Positions 22,301 to 34,400 of a stretch of DNA of 64,000 bases are shown here, piece after piece; the stretch's first letter is position 1; the number at the start of each line of letters is the position of its first letter. Both the position numbers and the translations under genes were made by a program. The DNA is from Symbiodinium natans (lineage: Eukaryota > Sar > Dinophyceae > Suessiales > Symbiodiniaceae), in NCBI GenBank assembly GCA_905221605.1, contig CAJNDS010002391.1, forward strand, positions 186,001-250,000. Direction: 5' to 3'. The notes under the pieces are model-generated. The model ran no database searches. It was not told the origin of the DNA and worked only from the letters and a program-made list of their open reading frames with translations.

Positions 22301-23775
22301 CCCCCAAGCCCAACACTCCCCAACACTCCCCAAACCCTACACTAACCTCCTCCCGACAAACAAGAGCTCGGAGGGTGCTAGGGGCCAGCCTGGGAGTCCC
22401 GAGTAGCTGCTTTTGCACCATGGCGAACGGCTGTTTTGTTTGTGCAATTTCTGAGCTTCCTTTCAATTCTGTTCTTGGCTCGGCTTCAGTTTCGGCTTCT
22501 GTTTCCTGGGTTCGTTCTAACTTTTTTTGCTTTGTTGCAACTTGTGCCTCTCAGGGCCTCAAGCCTCAACCCTCCTCCCCCCCCTCCCCTCCTCGTACGG
22601 GCATGGTGTCCCCGTATCCCCCCCGATTGCAGGGAGGCAGCGAACGCTAAAAAGAGATGGTGGGTTGGCGGGTTGGCAGAAACAGAAGACTTCCGGAGAC
22701 CTTAAGTCTGAACAAACCCCAACATCTGAATAGCCTTGAAAGGAGACCCACGTAAACGGAACTGCTCAAAAAGGCGGGGAACGTGGCAAACCCAAAGCTC
22801 AATCTGGCCGTGTTCTTTGTGGTTTAGGGTTCAGGGATTAGGGTGTAGGGTCTAGGAGGCTCTAAACCAAAAAGTTGCAGGTTAGAAGTCAGGAAGGAAG
22901 GATGGAAGGAAGGAGGGCGGCTACAGATCGTGCCCCGCCTGACCTCCCGCGAATGTTGTTAGAACACGCGGTTGCTTCTGACATCAATGTGCATTTTCTT
23001 CTACGAGTTGGTTCCTCTCCCCGTAACCCCTGGAACTCTGCACAAAGCCCGAGCCAACATGATCGCTCGCGTCTTGTAAGCTGGAAAGTGGGTTGTGAAA
23101 GGCATTCTGAAAGGGGCTTCAAAGCTAGGAGGGGGTCGTTAGCTAAGAGGCCAATGCTGTAATGCTGTAATGCTGTGTTCCTCCGCTGAACCTCCCAGCA
23201 GCTCGAGCACCATTCCAAGAACAAATCGCCAACCCTAATTTGGTTCGGCATGCGCACTCTTCGGCCTACCAGCTTTGCGTAAGTCCGGCCCCCGAACTTT
23301 GTTTTCTCAGCGCGGTCGGCCCCCTGCCACAAGGCGGCTCAACACATTTCGAGATTCTGGCAGAGGCGGACTCCCTTCGTGCATCAGTTTAGTGAAGTTT
23401 AGTGTGTTGGCTCAGGATACTGAAAGACCTGAACCTTAATTATGCCAAAGTCCCTGCGCTGCCAATACACGCTTCCGAAACAAATCCCAAAACCATAGAC
23501 CCCAGTACTGCTTGGATCGTCCATGTGCGCCTTTAATTGCTGTGGGCTTTCCCAAGCAAGAACTTGAAGTCCAATCCAGAAGAAGATCGCCTCACAGCGA
23601 GTTGAGGCCCTGCTGAAGGCCCTGCGTAAGGCCCTAGCATCATTGAAATCCCAACCCCTCTTTCAGGCCTAGAGTCACCAGCAATCTGAAGGGTTTTAGG
23701 GCATGGCAGGTGCCGATCAGCAAAATCGGGTCGGAGCTGATGGCCGGAGTGCCGCTGCTTCTCGAGGCTGAAGAT
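16393..23775 (+). CDS. Probable multi-exon gene for an unidentified helical protein
   Basis: Several + strand islands look like exons joined in phase 0. The best pair is 20725-20769 (VDLLEHELSSKQASR) and 20945-21013 (AVDLAVHRLLLTEAAIAAK), split by a 175-bp intron with a GT donor. Others are 18392-18445 (AGLAALRSSLAVLADVE) with a GCC donor, 18588-18641 (AEAFADRTADHHGDLTSL), about 21418-21444 (VRNALRQPR), and 23710-23775 (VPISKIGSELMAGVPLLLEA). Weaker ones are near 16420 (VLDALGVKLQF), 16678-16740 (KEILRTLDDLEQDLGKLH), 16880-16925 and 20270-20340 (HWDEQQTAKARDLL). C/A-rich DNA precedes acceptors and G/T-rich DNA follows donors. The peptides are amphipathic and coiled-coil-like. I do not recognise the family, and whether this is one gene or several is open. 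Confidence 0.38.
21691..21770. repeat. 10-bp minisatellite (CACCCCCCTT/CACCCCTCTT), 8 units
   Basis: Eight consecutive 10-bp units in exact register, C/T-rich on the + strand. They are read as Pro/Phe-rich peptides only by chance. Confidence 0.95.
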
Positions 23776-25192
23776 GTGGGTTGCTGGGCAGGATTCGTCG
23801 GGGGAGGTTTCAAACAGGTCTCAAGGTTGTGGGCTGCTGCTTTGGGGGATTGGGAATTGGGGGGGTTTAATTTGTGTGTTTTTTTGATTTGTGAGGGTTA
23901 GGGATGTCGGGGCTTTGGCTGCTGTGGTTTAGGGCATCCCACGCACCCCTTCATGAAAGGAGTCCTTTTGGCCGCAACGATTGTATGCAGAGTCGCCCTT
24001 AATCAGCCACCATCATGGCGGCGAGAGCAGGCGGAAAGAGAGATCCGAACGTAAGGTTGGAAGATGTTGAGAGCTGAGACTTTCTGAGTGCCCACCCGAC
24101 TAGAGCCCTTCGACTCAAAGCACCCCCTTGAGCCCCACATCCAACTTCGCCAACTTCGTCCCAACTTCGCCCACTTCGCCCACTTCGCCACACGGCGGAG
24201 GCGGGGGATAGCCAAGATGGAGAAGCCCTCAAGGCGCCCAGGGGCTCTGGCGTCCAGCTATGGCTGACGTTGAGCTCTGCCTGTGTCTTCTCAGAGGGCA
24301 CTGTCGGCGATCAGGGCTGCTGTCTTTCTTAAGGGCTGTGTGACTGCAGGTCGAGCCCAAACTAAAACCCTGAGGCCTATAAGCTTTGCTAAGCCGGAAG
24401 TCCCTACAGTAGGACGAGTTCTGAGCTTGGCAGGGATCTGAGCATCCTAAGGATTTCAGACACCAGCTAAGACCCCTGGAAACTCCGAGCTCCCTAGCGA
24501 GAGCCCCAAAACATCCTCCCCACAATGATCCCAAGCGCCCTCCCAAAGTCCTCCGCTGCCTTTCGGGGCTCTCGAGCCGTTCGCCCCCACGCGGCCTCCG
24601 TTCGTGCCCTCCCTGGTGCGGACGACGCCTGGCTTGGCTGAGGCTTCGAGAGAGGGGGGGGGGGCCGTTCTAGGGCCAAAGCCCTCAAAACCACAAAAGA
24701 ATAGACGGGACTTCCCCCACCAGGAAGCTCGAAGGCCCCAAAAACCCGAAACCCCCTACCCGGTTTGCACGTAGGGTTGGAAGTAGCCTAGAGAAGGTCA
24801 TGCTGTTAGAACGATTGTTGCCCTACTTACAGCCCTGCTACAAGACTATACGATTGGGCCAAAACTTCCTCGCCCGTTTGCTGGCTCCTTTTCTTCTTCT
24901 TCCTTCTTCTTTCTGCCCCCTTCGGAGTCCCCGTCCAACACGCCCTTGGAGCATGCAGAGCCAGCTCAGGATGGCGACGTGCGACATCGCGTTGGAGCGC
25001 GCCTGGGTTGCAGGTGTGGGGCGATCTGAGGCTTGGGGATCTGTGTTGGATCCCAGCAAACCCCGGATCTCCTGTGTTGCAGCCTCGTACATACATTAAC
25101 TCATAGAGCCCTTCGCGCCTTCGGGGTTTAGGGTGTTTTTTCGTAGTCCCAGAGCAGGGGGTTGTACAAGGGAGGGGCCATTGATCTCTCAG

Positions 25193-27114
25193 GAGTGCAC
25201 GCACTGCTTAAGATCGATGCGGGCAATGGATCCCTCTACAACCACATAGCGTCTCTGATGCAGTGGCGGGCAAGAGCGGAGTTTGGGAAATCATTTGTAA
25301 GACCTTGTGGAAAGGCTTAGCAGAACCTTCAGATCGCGTGCTGAAAGTAATCCAGCCTTGCTTTTTTCAGGGTGATTATTGCCGAATTCCATAGAGGTGC
25401 CAAGACCGCCAAGACACTTAAACGCTTTGCCTCTGCAACCTGAAAGCAGTTCAGCCACAGCTGGCTCTCACGGCTGGCTTCGGCCTCGCAACAGGCACAC
25501 TTTTGCTGAAGGAGCTTGGGAGGGCTCCATCGACCCGGATCGCATCCTGGCTTCGGCGGGCATGTGGCCGATGCCTGGGCATCCCGAGAGCGGCGACGAC
25601 CTTCCCAGAAGAACCATGTGAATTCGTCACACGCCGCCAGTCGATACGCGGGATGCACGTTCCTTGCGTCTCGTGAGCGACTCCAGCCAGCCACGACCGT
25701 TTGCCAGGAATGTGCGAGAGGGCAGGCCGAGTTGCAAGCTCCTAGACTCTTAAACCTAGTCTGCAGGGTTGGACGCTTGGGGCTTTCTCCCCTCTCATCG
25801 CCTTCAGGTCAAGCTGGCGCGCACCTTGGCGCAGGAAAAGCCTGCGGATGCCCTGGCACAGGTGCCAGTGTTTGCTACCGAGTTCTTTGGTTCTGGGCTC
25901 GGCATGATGGGGTGTTCGGGTTTAGGGGGCTGCTCGGGGGCAGGTTCAACGACTCTGGCGTGGTCCCAGATTTGGGGTTGATGGCTTTAGGGTTTTAAAC
26001 CTTCGTTTTAGCTATTTGAGGTCTGTTCCTTGCTTTGAAGAGCACCCCGAGAAGAGAACTGCGGCTGGCCTTGATAGGATCGGACCGTTCGGATGCCCCC
26101 TTCATGAGGCTAAGCCTTCAGCGGCTCAGCAGCTTAAAGCTGATGTTGAACGTAAGACGATGCTCGGCCAGCATCGCCCAGAGGAATACTTCAAGACTTC
26201 GGGCAAGAGCGATCACTCTTCGTGAGCTGGGCGTGGGGTTCAGGGACAACTACAACTCCTCAAGGTGACAGACGCGATCCATCAAGTGTCACCTGACAGA
26301 CAAAGTCGAAGATGATCGAACCACCGCGCTTCTAGAGGAGCTGCTACTGGAGTGGAGCTCAGGCTTGAACACAGACCCTAGCCAAATGCCCAACGACGAG
26401 ATCACCCCCGACAACAGCCGAACGAAAACACCAAACTGAAGCGCAGACTTCCAGCTCCGAACCCACCCTCAAGCCAGCCGCTGCAACCTTAACCCCGAAC
26501 CCTAAGCCTGAAGCTCCAAGCCCTCAAGGCCCCGGAACTCCAGGCCCACGGCAGATCTCTAAGAAAACCCAACCTTGAGAAGTCACAGGGGCCCCCTGAT
26601 GCCTTCCGGAAGACTTGCCAGGTAGAGGCCCTGAGCCGCCGCCTCAAGGCGACCATGGGGGGGGGGAGGGGTGGGAAGGGAATCAACGCCTTGAGTTCAG
26701 GGGTCGTAGTAGGATTGATGTTGATCCTTGAAGTGATATCCGCTTCTGTTCCTGATTCGAAGGGCTTGTTTACCGCAATGAAGCTTGCTTGCTTGATTGT
26801 AAGTTGCAGTTCCCTCAAGGTGTCTTTGAAGACGCTGGGCTTCGGGGCTTGGGTTAGGGGTTCAGTGTTTCCGGTTGGTAGAGCCCAGGCGGTTTAGGGG
26901 TTGGAGGCGTCACTAGGACAGGAGCTTTCAGCGGAAGAATAGTTCGGCGATGTCGGCGTGAAGCTTTTCCTCGGCTCCGCGGTTTCAAGGATTCAGGAAT
27001 CAGCTAGGGGCTGGATGGTCAAAGCACATCTTCAATGTTCAGAAATTCAGAAACGTTGAGGATCCTGACATTAGTGCCCTTTGGGGCCCCATGTTCTTGA
27101 ATGCCTTCCAGGAA
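25193..27114 (+). CDS. RSP4/6 gene: N-terminal exons
   Basis: The exon 25193-25248 ends with GNGSLYNHI, and the exon 25808-25863 starts VKLARTLAQEKPADALAQ. Joined in phase 0, they give the family's spacing between the DH-like pair and the E[KR]P motif. 26622-26648 adds VEALSRRLK, the helix that follows in homologues. 27061-27114 (DPDISALWGPMFLNAFQE) is in the right phase with an AG|G acceptor and a GCC donor, but is only tentatively assigned. Introns begin GCG at 25249, GTG at 25864 and GCG at 26649. A coding-like stretch at 26290-26358 lies inside the second intron and is not used. The initiator exon lies upstream and was not identified. Confidence 0.75.
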
Positions 27115-30100
27115 GCCAGCTTCCGGGCGGCAGAGGCGCCCGAGGCCTTGGCATGCTGTCATGTCGGATGCAGGGCTTCTTGAGACAGATGTCGGCGAGT
27201 TTCAACATCCACAGACAGACCGAAACCGTGCAAGGGCGTTTTCGCCTGAGGGCACCCTTCCATGCTTGTCCTAACGAGTTGTCTACTCCTGGGCTTCTGG
27301 CTTCTGGAGGATCTCTGCCATCGTTGGTTGCTTCTGGATTTCGTGTCGGTAGCTCCGGATGTGCCATGGACCTCCTCGTAGGCCCTACACACCCCAGCTC
27401 GGTCGGTTGTGCTCCTCGACGTGGAGTGCAAAGCTGTTCAGGGCTTTGAGACAGTGGGGCATGTGATTGGGAATTGGCGTTCTCCCTGCGCCAAAGAAGC
27501 CCTCGAAACCTGCCCCAGTCTCCAAGCCCGGAAGCCTTCCGTGACAGGCGCCGGAACCCAGTCTGGCCGAAGTTGCCGCGGAGGAGGTGGCGGAGGGCAC
27601 GGAATGGGGTTACAAGCTCTAAACTTTTACTTGCTGCTGCATATGCAGTTTGTTGTTTTTCCCGGGGCTTTCATTGGCGTTTGATCTCAACCCTCGTAGG
27701 GGAGGCCTTGGTGCGAAGCACGTTCTGAAGTGCTCGTGTGTATGTTTTCGAGGAGACATTCGGAGACATTCGGCTCAGGGGAGGGCTCATGTGCATCCCA
27801 CGAGGACCGGAAGAAATGCGCACAGGGCTACCTGGAGCTGGTCAGGCACCGGGCACTTTGCCGGTACTTTCGTTTTGTGGTCCCAAAAGCCTCACATCTT
27901 CGATTGCTTCTTCGGCGGCCACCTCTGCATCTTGTTGTGTGTGCGAATGGTGTTGATGCTTGGGATGGCTCTCCCCTACGGCCCGAAGCCCAACGCGCTC
28001 ATGTGATCTCATGTTGATGGTCTGTAGCTTTCCACATGTGGGGGATCCAATGCCAACGTGAAGGTTCTTCCGAGGTTCTTCCGCCCGGTGGTGGGGGCTG
28101 TCGGTTTCCGGACTTCTTGTTTTGTTCTGTTGATAGGCCCGAAGCATAAACTCTTCCTTCCTGCAGATCTCCGAGCGACCTCACGGCAGCGCCGAAGACC
28201 CTAGGCTTCGTGCAGAACTTCCTCGAGGAGGGTTGCACATCGGGCTCCAAATCTAGGATTCGGGCTTGAGGGTTAAGCACCACAACCCCCGCAAGACTCG
28301 AGCCTGAAAGGCCTTGGCCTCAGCTCTAAAACATGCCAGGCCCCGCACTACGAGAAGCCCATCTCTCGACGAACTAGGATCTACATCATGGGTGCAACCC
28401 TAACCGCCCAGAGCAAACTCAAGCACCCTGCTAGACTCTAAGCAGCCCCACATCCTGCGTAAAGCAGTGCAACACAGCACAGCTGAAGCGTGCCCTTGGA
28501 CAGCTTTTGCTCCAGACCACTTAAGACAAGGCCTCAAGGTTTAGCACCAGCGCCAGGATGCTGCCATGTTCGAGTGGGCTGGCGTTGGCTTTGGAAAGCA
28601 AGAGCCGACGTCCCAGAAACAAATCCGACTGCGAAGGGGGAAGGGAGTTGAGGGATTTATGGGTTTGGGGGCTCAACGTTCACTGGTTGGGCGGGTTGCT
28701 CTCTTTCTTTTTTTGCTTCTGAGCCCCTCGGGAGAGTTGCAGTTGGAGCTGAAATGAGGCTGCGTGGCTTTCGGGGTGCAGCTGTCGAAATCAAGGAAGA
28801 CATCCCAGACCTATCCGAACCGTCCTACAGTTGCCAAAGTCCCGACACCTTTCTAAGCCCATCTCAACTTGAAGTTCCCATAAACCCTGAAGCCCCAAAG
28901 TTAACACCTTGCCACGGTGCAGCATACACTGTAACTCCATCGATGTCGTATGCGAATTCTTCAGACAAGTCTAAGTTCGTATACATCCGTCTTCTCCTGA
29001 ATGGCAGATTGGGGAAGAGCGGTCTTCAGGTCCTATCACCTGGCCATGTCTCTGCGAGCCCTGGCAGCCAACACCCCGGGCCTCGACTCCTTGCGGCTCT
29101 GGGGCAAGGCCCCGGCAAGATCGGTTTCGTCTTTTCTTTGGGGCAGGGTTCGGGGTTTTTTTGGACGCTTATTAAGGAGTTAAGGGTTGGGGCTTGAGAA
29201 AGAGAACAGATGGCTGACTGATTGGTTGCTGCTCACTGCTCTTTCCGAATCGTGCGCTCGTGCGTGGTGAGCTTCAGCACGAGAGCCTCGCAGCGAGGTC
29301 CTAGGAACCCAGGGAGACTACTACATTGCGGAGAGCTCCCTTCAGGCAGGGTGTGCAAATGGATCACATCGCTCCTTTCCTGGTTCGGTTTTGGACCCTT
29401 GGGAGCCGGGCCTTAGCATTGTAGGTGATCTTTACAGCTTGGCAGGTTGGTGATGGTTTGTGTTGGGGGCGGTGCCTAAACGGGTTTCTGTCTGAGGGTT
29501 CAGAACGATTTTGGCGGGCGTTCGGCTCCACGATGCCTTGCTCCTGAACGTCGTGTCTGCCCTGAAGGACGAATAGCTAGCACCTCAATGCAGAAAACGT
29601 GCGCTGCCTTTTTGCGCGGGTGGATCGCGATTACCGGCGGCTTGTGTGCACCCCATCTTTCCTCGACCAATCCCTACGTTGCCACTGAGTCACTGAGCAA
29701 GCCTAGACAAAATTCTTCGAAGGCCTACACGACAACAGGCGGTGGCTTGAGCTTCGTTTGAGCTTCCAAGCATCCCCTTGCACTTGCAGGGAGCTGGCGC
29801 ACCGACTGTGGCAATGCCCGAGGACGACGTGGAGCCGCGTGGCCAAGGCACTGGGTGCTACTTACTAGGTAGACAGTGGCTTGTCCAGGAACCATGGCGC
29901 TACTTGCTGTACCTTACTGTATCTTGGTGTGGGGAGGCATGTTGTGAGGCGTGAGGCGTAGGTTGAGCTAGCTTTCGGCTACAGGGTCCAAAGTCCGAAG
30001 AAGACCCTTGTTTGGGCTGTCGGGTTTGAGGGGACCGTCGGGCTTTTCGGCCTTCAGGATTCGGGACTTCACGGATCTCTGAAGAAATAGCCTCACTTCG

Positions 30101-31401
30101 TAGGTGCGTTTGTTGCTGCGAATGGCCTTGAGGCATCATAAATAAACTGCCCCCTGACAATGCAGGTGCCAACCGCTGCATCTACTGGGTGAAGAGCGGA
30201 CAGTCCAGCACTCAGCCACTGTTTGCCAAACTTGCACCTCGACATCTCTGCACTTTAACCACCTTCACCCCCCTACCACCACGAGGTCCAGGAGCTGAGA
30301 AGTCTTCAGTAGGCTAATCGGAAAACACGCCGGCTGAGGGGACCTCCTTAGATCCCTCATCCACTATGTGACTCCGTTCGTTGAGAGTAGGGTGCCCTTC
30401 CTGAGTGAGAAGAAGCACCGGCCAAGTGCACACAATAGAGAGCCCTCCAAGCCCATTTAACCCCCCCAAGCCCCCAAAACTGAAGCCCTTAAACCCCTTA
30501 AAAAACCTTAGCCTTAACCCCACCCCCCCAGGAGCCTCAATAAGTCTCAGACCAAGGTTCGACCCTTGGGTGCGGCTCCCACACGCCCGGGCCAGCCAGA
30601 TCAAAGCGGCGCCCCGGCCGAAGGGGAGGAGCCTCTTCCTTTTGCTTCAAGCGGTTTAGGGTTACGGAATAGTCCTGGTTTGCTTTAGAGGTCTCGAGCT
30701 CACGTAGGGTTGCATGGCAGGGCTGAGGGTGTTTTTGGTTCAGGGTGGCGGTTTTGGCCTTCTGTTGGGGCAAGGGGGGAGTTTGGGGGGGGGGGGGGGG
30801 TGGTTGTGAGGGTGTAAGAGGCTGTTTTTGTGTTTCCGCCATCCACAGTTGTTTGTTTTTTTGTGGGGGAAATCCAGAGACCAAGGCTGGAAGGCTGCTG
30901 GCTGGCCTACACCCATCCCCGAACCCTAGGCCCTGAATGCTTCCGGCTTAAGCCCGAAACCTTCCAAAAAGCCCTGAACTGAGAACCCTCAAGCGCGAAT
31001 CCCGATCCCAGCTAAGGCCCGGCACATGAAGCGCATGATGACTGGGGACCTGGCTGCAGCTGTCGTCTCCACCCCCTGGTTCCCAGGCGTGGGTTTCACC
31101 CTTGGAGCCTGTTTGCGCTTCAGAAATTTCACGGGGTTCAGGGCTGGAAGTCCTGCGAGCTGAGTCTTGCGGTTGGGACTCTGGTTCAGGTAAGGCCCGA
31201 CACGAGTCCCAAAACAAGCAGTCAGGAGATCTCAAACCCCAACAGACTGCATTCAGGGATTTGCGCGATTTACCAGGGGACTCCTCTGCCAGGACGCGAG
31301 GAGCACCTCCTCCGGGCCCAAATCGCGCGCATCACGTCCATGTGCCTGCTGGCTCCGAAGAACTACTTCGAGGCGGTCTGAGATGCTCGCTTTTTTGTTC
31401 T

Positions 31402-31448
<47 letters not shown>

Positions 31449-34400
31449 CACTCCCTAAAGCCGCAACAAGCTACTACGCACCCATAGACTCCAACGCTAC
31501 AGTAGCCGCTACAGACCGGAGAAGACCTTCCCGCAGGTGGATGAGGAGGCGCCGGTCAAGAACACGCTGCGCGTCGCCGAGGCAGCCATGGACGCCTTCA
31601 CTGAGGCGCAGCACACCAGGGCGCAGTGGGTTCAGTGGGTTCAGCGGTTGAGGGTTTGGAGGAGGGGGATAGGGGGCCCCTGAAGCCGGAAGCCTAAGTC
31701 AGCAAGTAAGGGTTGAAAATGGGCGACGCAGGCCTTTGTAGTAGCTGTGCTGTTACACGGAGTTCTGCAATCTTTCTAAGTTTGTTAAGGGCTCCGCCCC
31801 TGCTTTGACTTGAAAGCCAGAGCACAGCTGTGCTGGACATTGCATCACACCATCTACATCGGCCCACTGAGTTTGGATGATGAAGACAAGCTGCGTAGGT
31901 GTGGGAGCATATTTAGATCTGGCCTCAAGCAATTGCGTGCAGCCAAAGCCCCGCACCCAAAATTCCCAGATGCTCGGATGGAGTGCTTGAAGTCGATGAA
32001 CCCTTACAGTCAGCTCCAAGCTCATAAACTCTTTCACTGCCAGGATTTGGCCACGCTGCCCGTCTGAAGACTGGCATTCCACCCCTCAGAGTTGAAGGTT
32101 GAAGATTTGGAGCTTAGGCCACGGGATTCAGAGTTCGGGAAACCCTTTTGCATGAATGGCCCCGATGGCTTATCCTGCAGATTTCGATGGCTGTTCTCTA
32201 AGCCTAGATTCTAAACCAGAGCAAAAGAATTGGACAACGGCTTTTGGGCCCAACTTAAGCTCCCTTGCTCGCCCAGGCAGGCTGGCTGGTGCCACGCTGC
32301 TCCCTTCCTGCTCTCCACCGGGTACCACTGGCACCAGAGTTCTGCAGGGAGTAGCCTAGCACAGGGTGAAACGGAGAAAAGGGCTAGAGTTTAGAATCTC
32401 CGGATCTGAGATGGCATGGTTCAGCGGCAATCCCGGATGCCGAAGTGCACCCGAGACCCTAGAGCCATCTTGAGCTCTGGAGATGCTGTGTGACTCTCGG
32501 CCAGGAAGAGCTCCTGGCCGGATCTGGAAGCCCTCGAGGGAAAGCTGACGGAAGACCAGGCGGGTCTGCCTGTCGGACGCTTTCAAACAATCCTTGGGAG
32601 CCCTGAGAACTCCTGGAGGCCCTCGACCGTTGAATTCCTCTAGGCACCTCGAACTGCAGGGCTTGCAGGCATTGTGGCATGGTGTCGCCTAGCCAAGAAA
32701 GCAGCTCTCAAGCCCCGGAGTGGAGTGATGAAGCGCCTTCTCAAGAAGCCGGATCTGGAAACAAGCTCTGGGCAGAGTCTGGTGCTTGAAAGACTAAGGC
32801 CCCAAGACCCCTCAATAGTGTAATAAATAGATAAGATCACCCCCCGCAGCAGAATGTGAACTTCTCTGGAATCACCTGGTCTCTTCTTTCGGAAGCTGCC
32901 ATGGCGGTCCTGCTGCGATTCCGGGTGGCGTTGCTCAGTGGCCGTAGTGAGGAGCTCGAGTTTGCCGCGAACACGTCCCTTGTGCTGGTACGTCGAGAGC
33001 TCGAGTGCCGGCTCCATGTGGGCAGGGTGAACCTCTTCACTCAGGATGGACGTGCCCTAGCAGGCGCTAGCAGCTTGGAGACTGCGGGTGTCGAAGATGG
33101 CACAACACTGACAGCCACAATCGATCCTGCAAGGATCATTGGCCACCGGGAGACACCAGCCTTTGCACTGATCCAGGTGGATGGTTCTGTGGTCACCTGG
33201 GGCAATCCTGCTTACGGCGGGGACTCGAGCGCCGTGCAGCAGCAGCTGTCGCAGGTCTCACAGATCCGCTCTTCGCATGGTGCCTTTGCTGCCGTTTGTG
33301 GACAGGGCCATGTGGTGACATGGGGTGACCCACGTTTTGGGGGCGACTCCTCGTTAGTGCAGCATCTGCTGCAGGGCGTTAGGCAGCTGGAGGCCTCACA
33401 TGGGGCCTTCGCAGCCATTCTGGACAACGGTACCGTGCTGACATGGGGAGACAGCGATGTTGGCGGGGACAGCAGCCACGTACAATATGAGCTTCACGAG
33501 GTGACACAAGTCGCTGCAACCTTTGGCGCCTTTGCAGCACTCCGTCGCGATGGTCGCGTCGTCACCTGGGGTGATCCGTTCTACAGCAGCGACAGCAGCT
33601 CGGTGCAGGAGAAGCTTGTGGACGTTTGCCAGATCAAAGCATCTGGCCGGACCTTTGCTGCTGTTCGTGGAGATGGCACGGTCGTCACCTGGGACAGAAG
33701 GAGGTTGCCGACTTGCGGTGGGGACAGCCGCGATGTCGAGGACCTACTGAAAGAGGTCCAGTTCATCGCCGCTACGGACCAAGCCTTCGCAGCCCTCCGA
33801 GCTGATGCCCGCGTAGTGACCTGGGGCAACCGATTGTACGGCGCACAGGGCCGCCTGTTTGAGAACCGCCTGCGCGAAGTACAACACATCCAGGGCTCAG
33901 ACCGGGCGTTTGCAGCGCTGCTGAAGAACGGTCGCGTGCTGTCCTGGGGGGATCCCAAGTACGGGGGCGACGACCGTTTCGTCCGTGACGAGCTGCTGGA
34001 CGTGGTTCAGATCGCCAGCTCCAGTGCAGCTTTTGCAGCCGTGCGCGGTGATGGAACGGTGGTGACATGGGGCGACTCAGAAGCTGGAGCGGACAGCCGA
34101 GTCGTGCAAGCGCAGCTGAAGCAGGTCCAGCACGTCACAGGTTCTTTTCAGGCCTTTGCGGCAATGCTCGCGGACGGACGTGTGGTGACTTGGGGGAGCG
34201 CCCAGTCTGGCGGAGATGGCGCTGATGTGGAACAACTGCGCGCAGCGCAGGAGAAGAACGTCTGTCAGGGGTTTGGGTGTTGTGCGGGATTTTCAGGTTG
34301 GGGGGAAGGGGGGGACCCCCACTTCTATGTCTGAGGGCGGCGCGAGAGCAAACTAACGACCAGGCAGTACAATTCAAGTACGGGCACATGTCATACATGT

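Noticed and set aside
26290-26358. Coding-like stretch (TDKVEDDRTTALLEELLLEW)
   Set aside because: It lies in the intron between two RSP4/6 exons that join perfectly without it; kept only as a possible chance frame or alternative exon.
29540-29680. Coding-like stretches RLHDALLLNVVSALKDE and ENVRCLFARVDRDYRRLV
   Set aside because: They fall between RSP4/6 exons 29298-29345 and 29790-29847, which are phase-compatible without them, and do not match the family.
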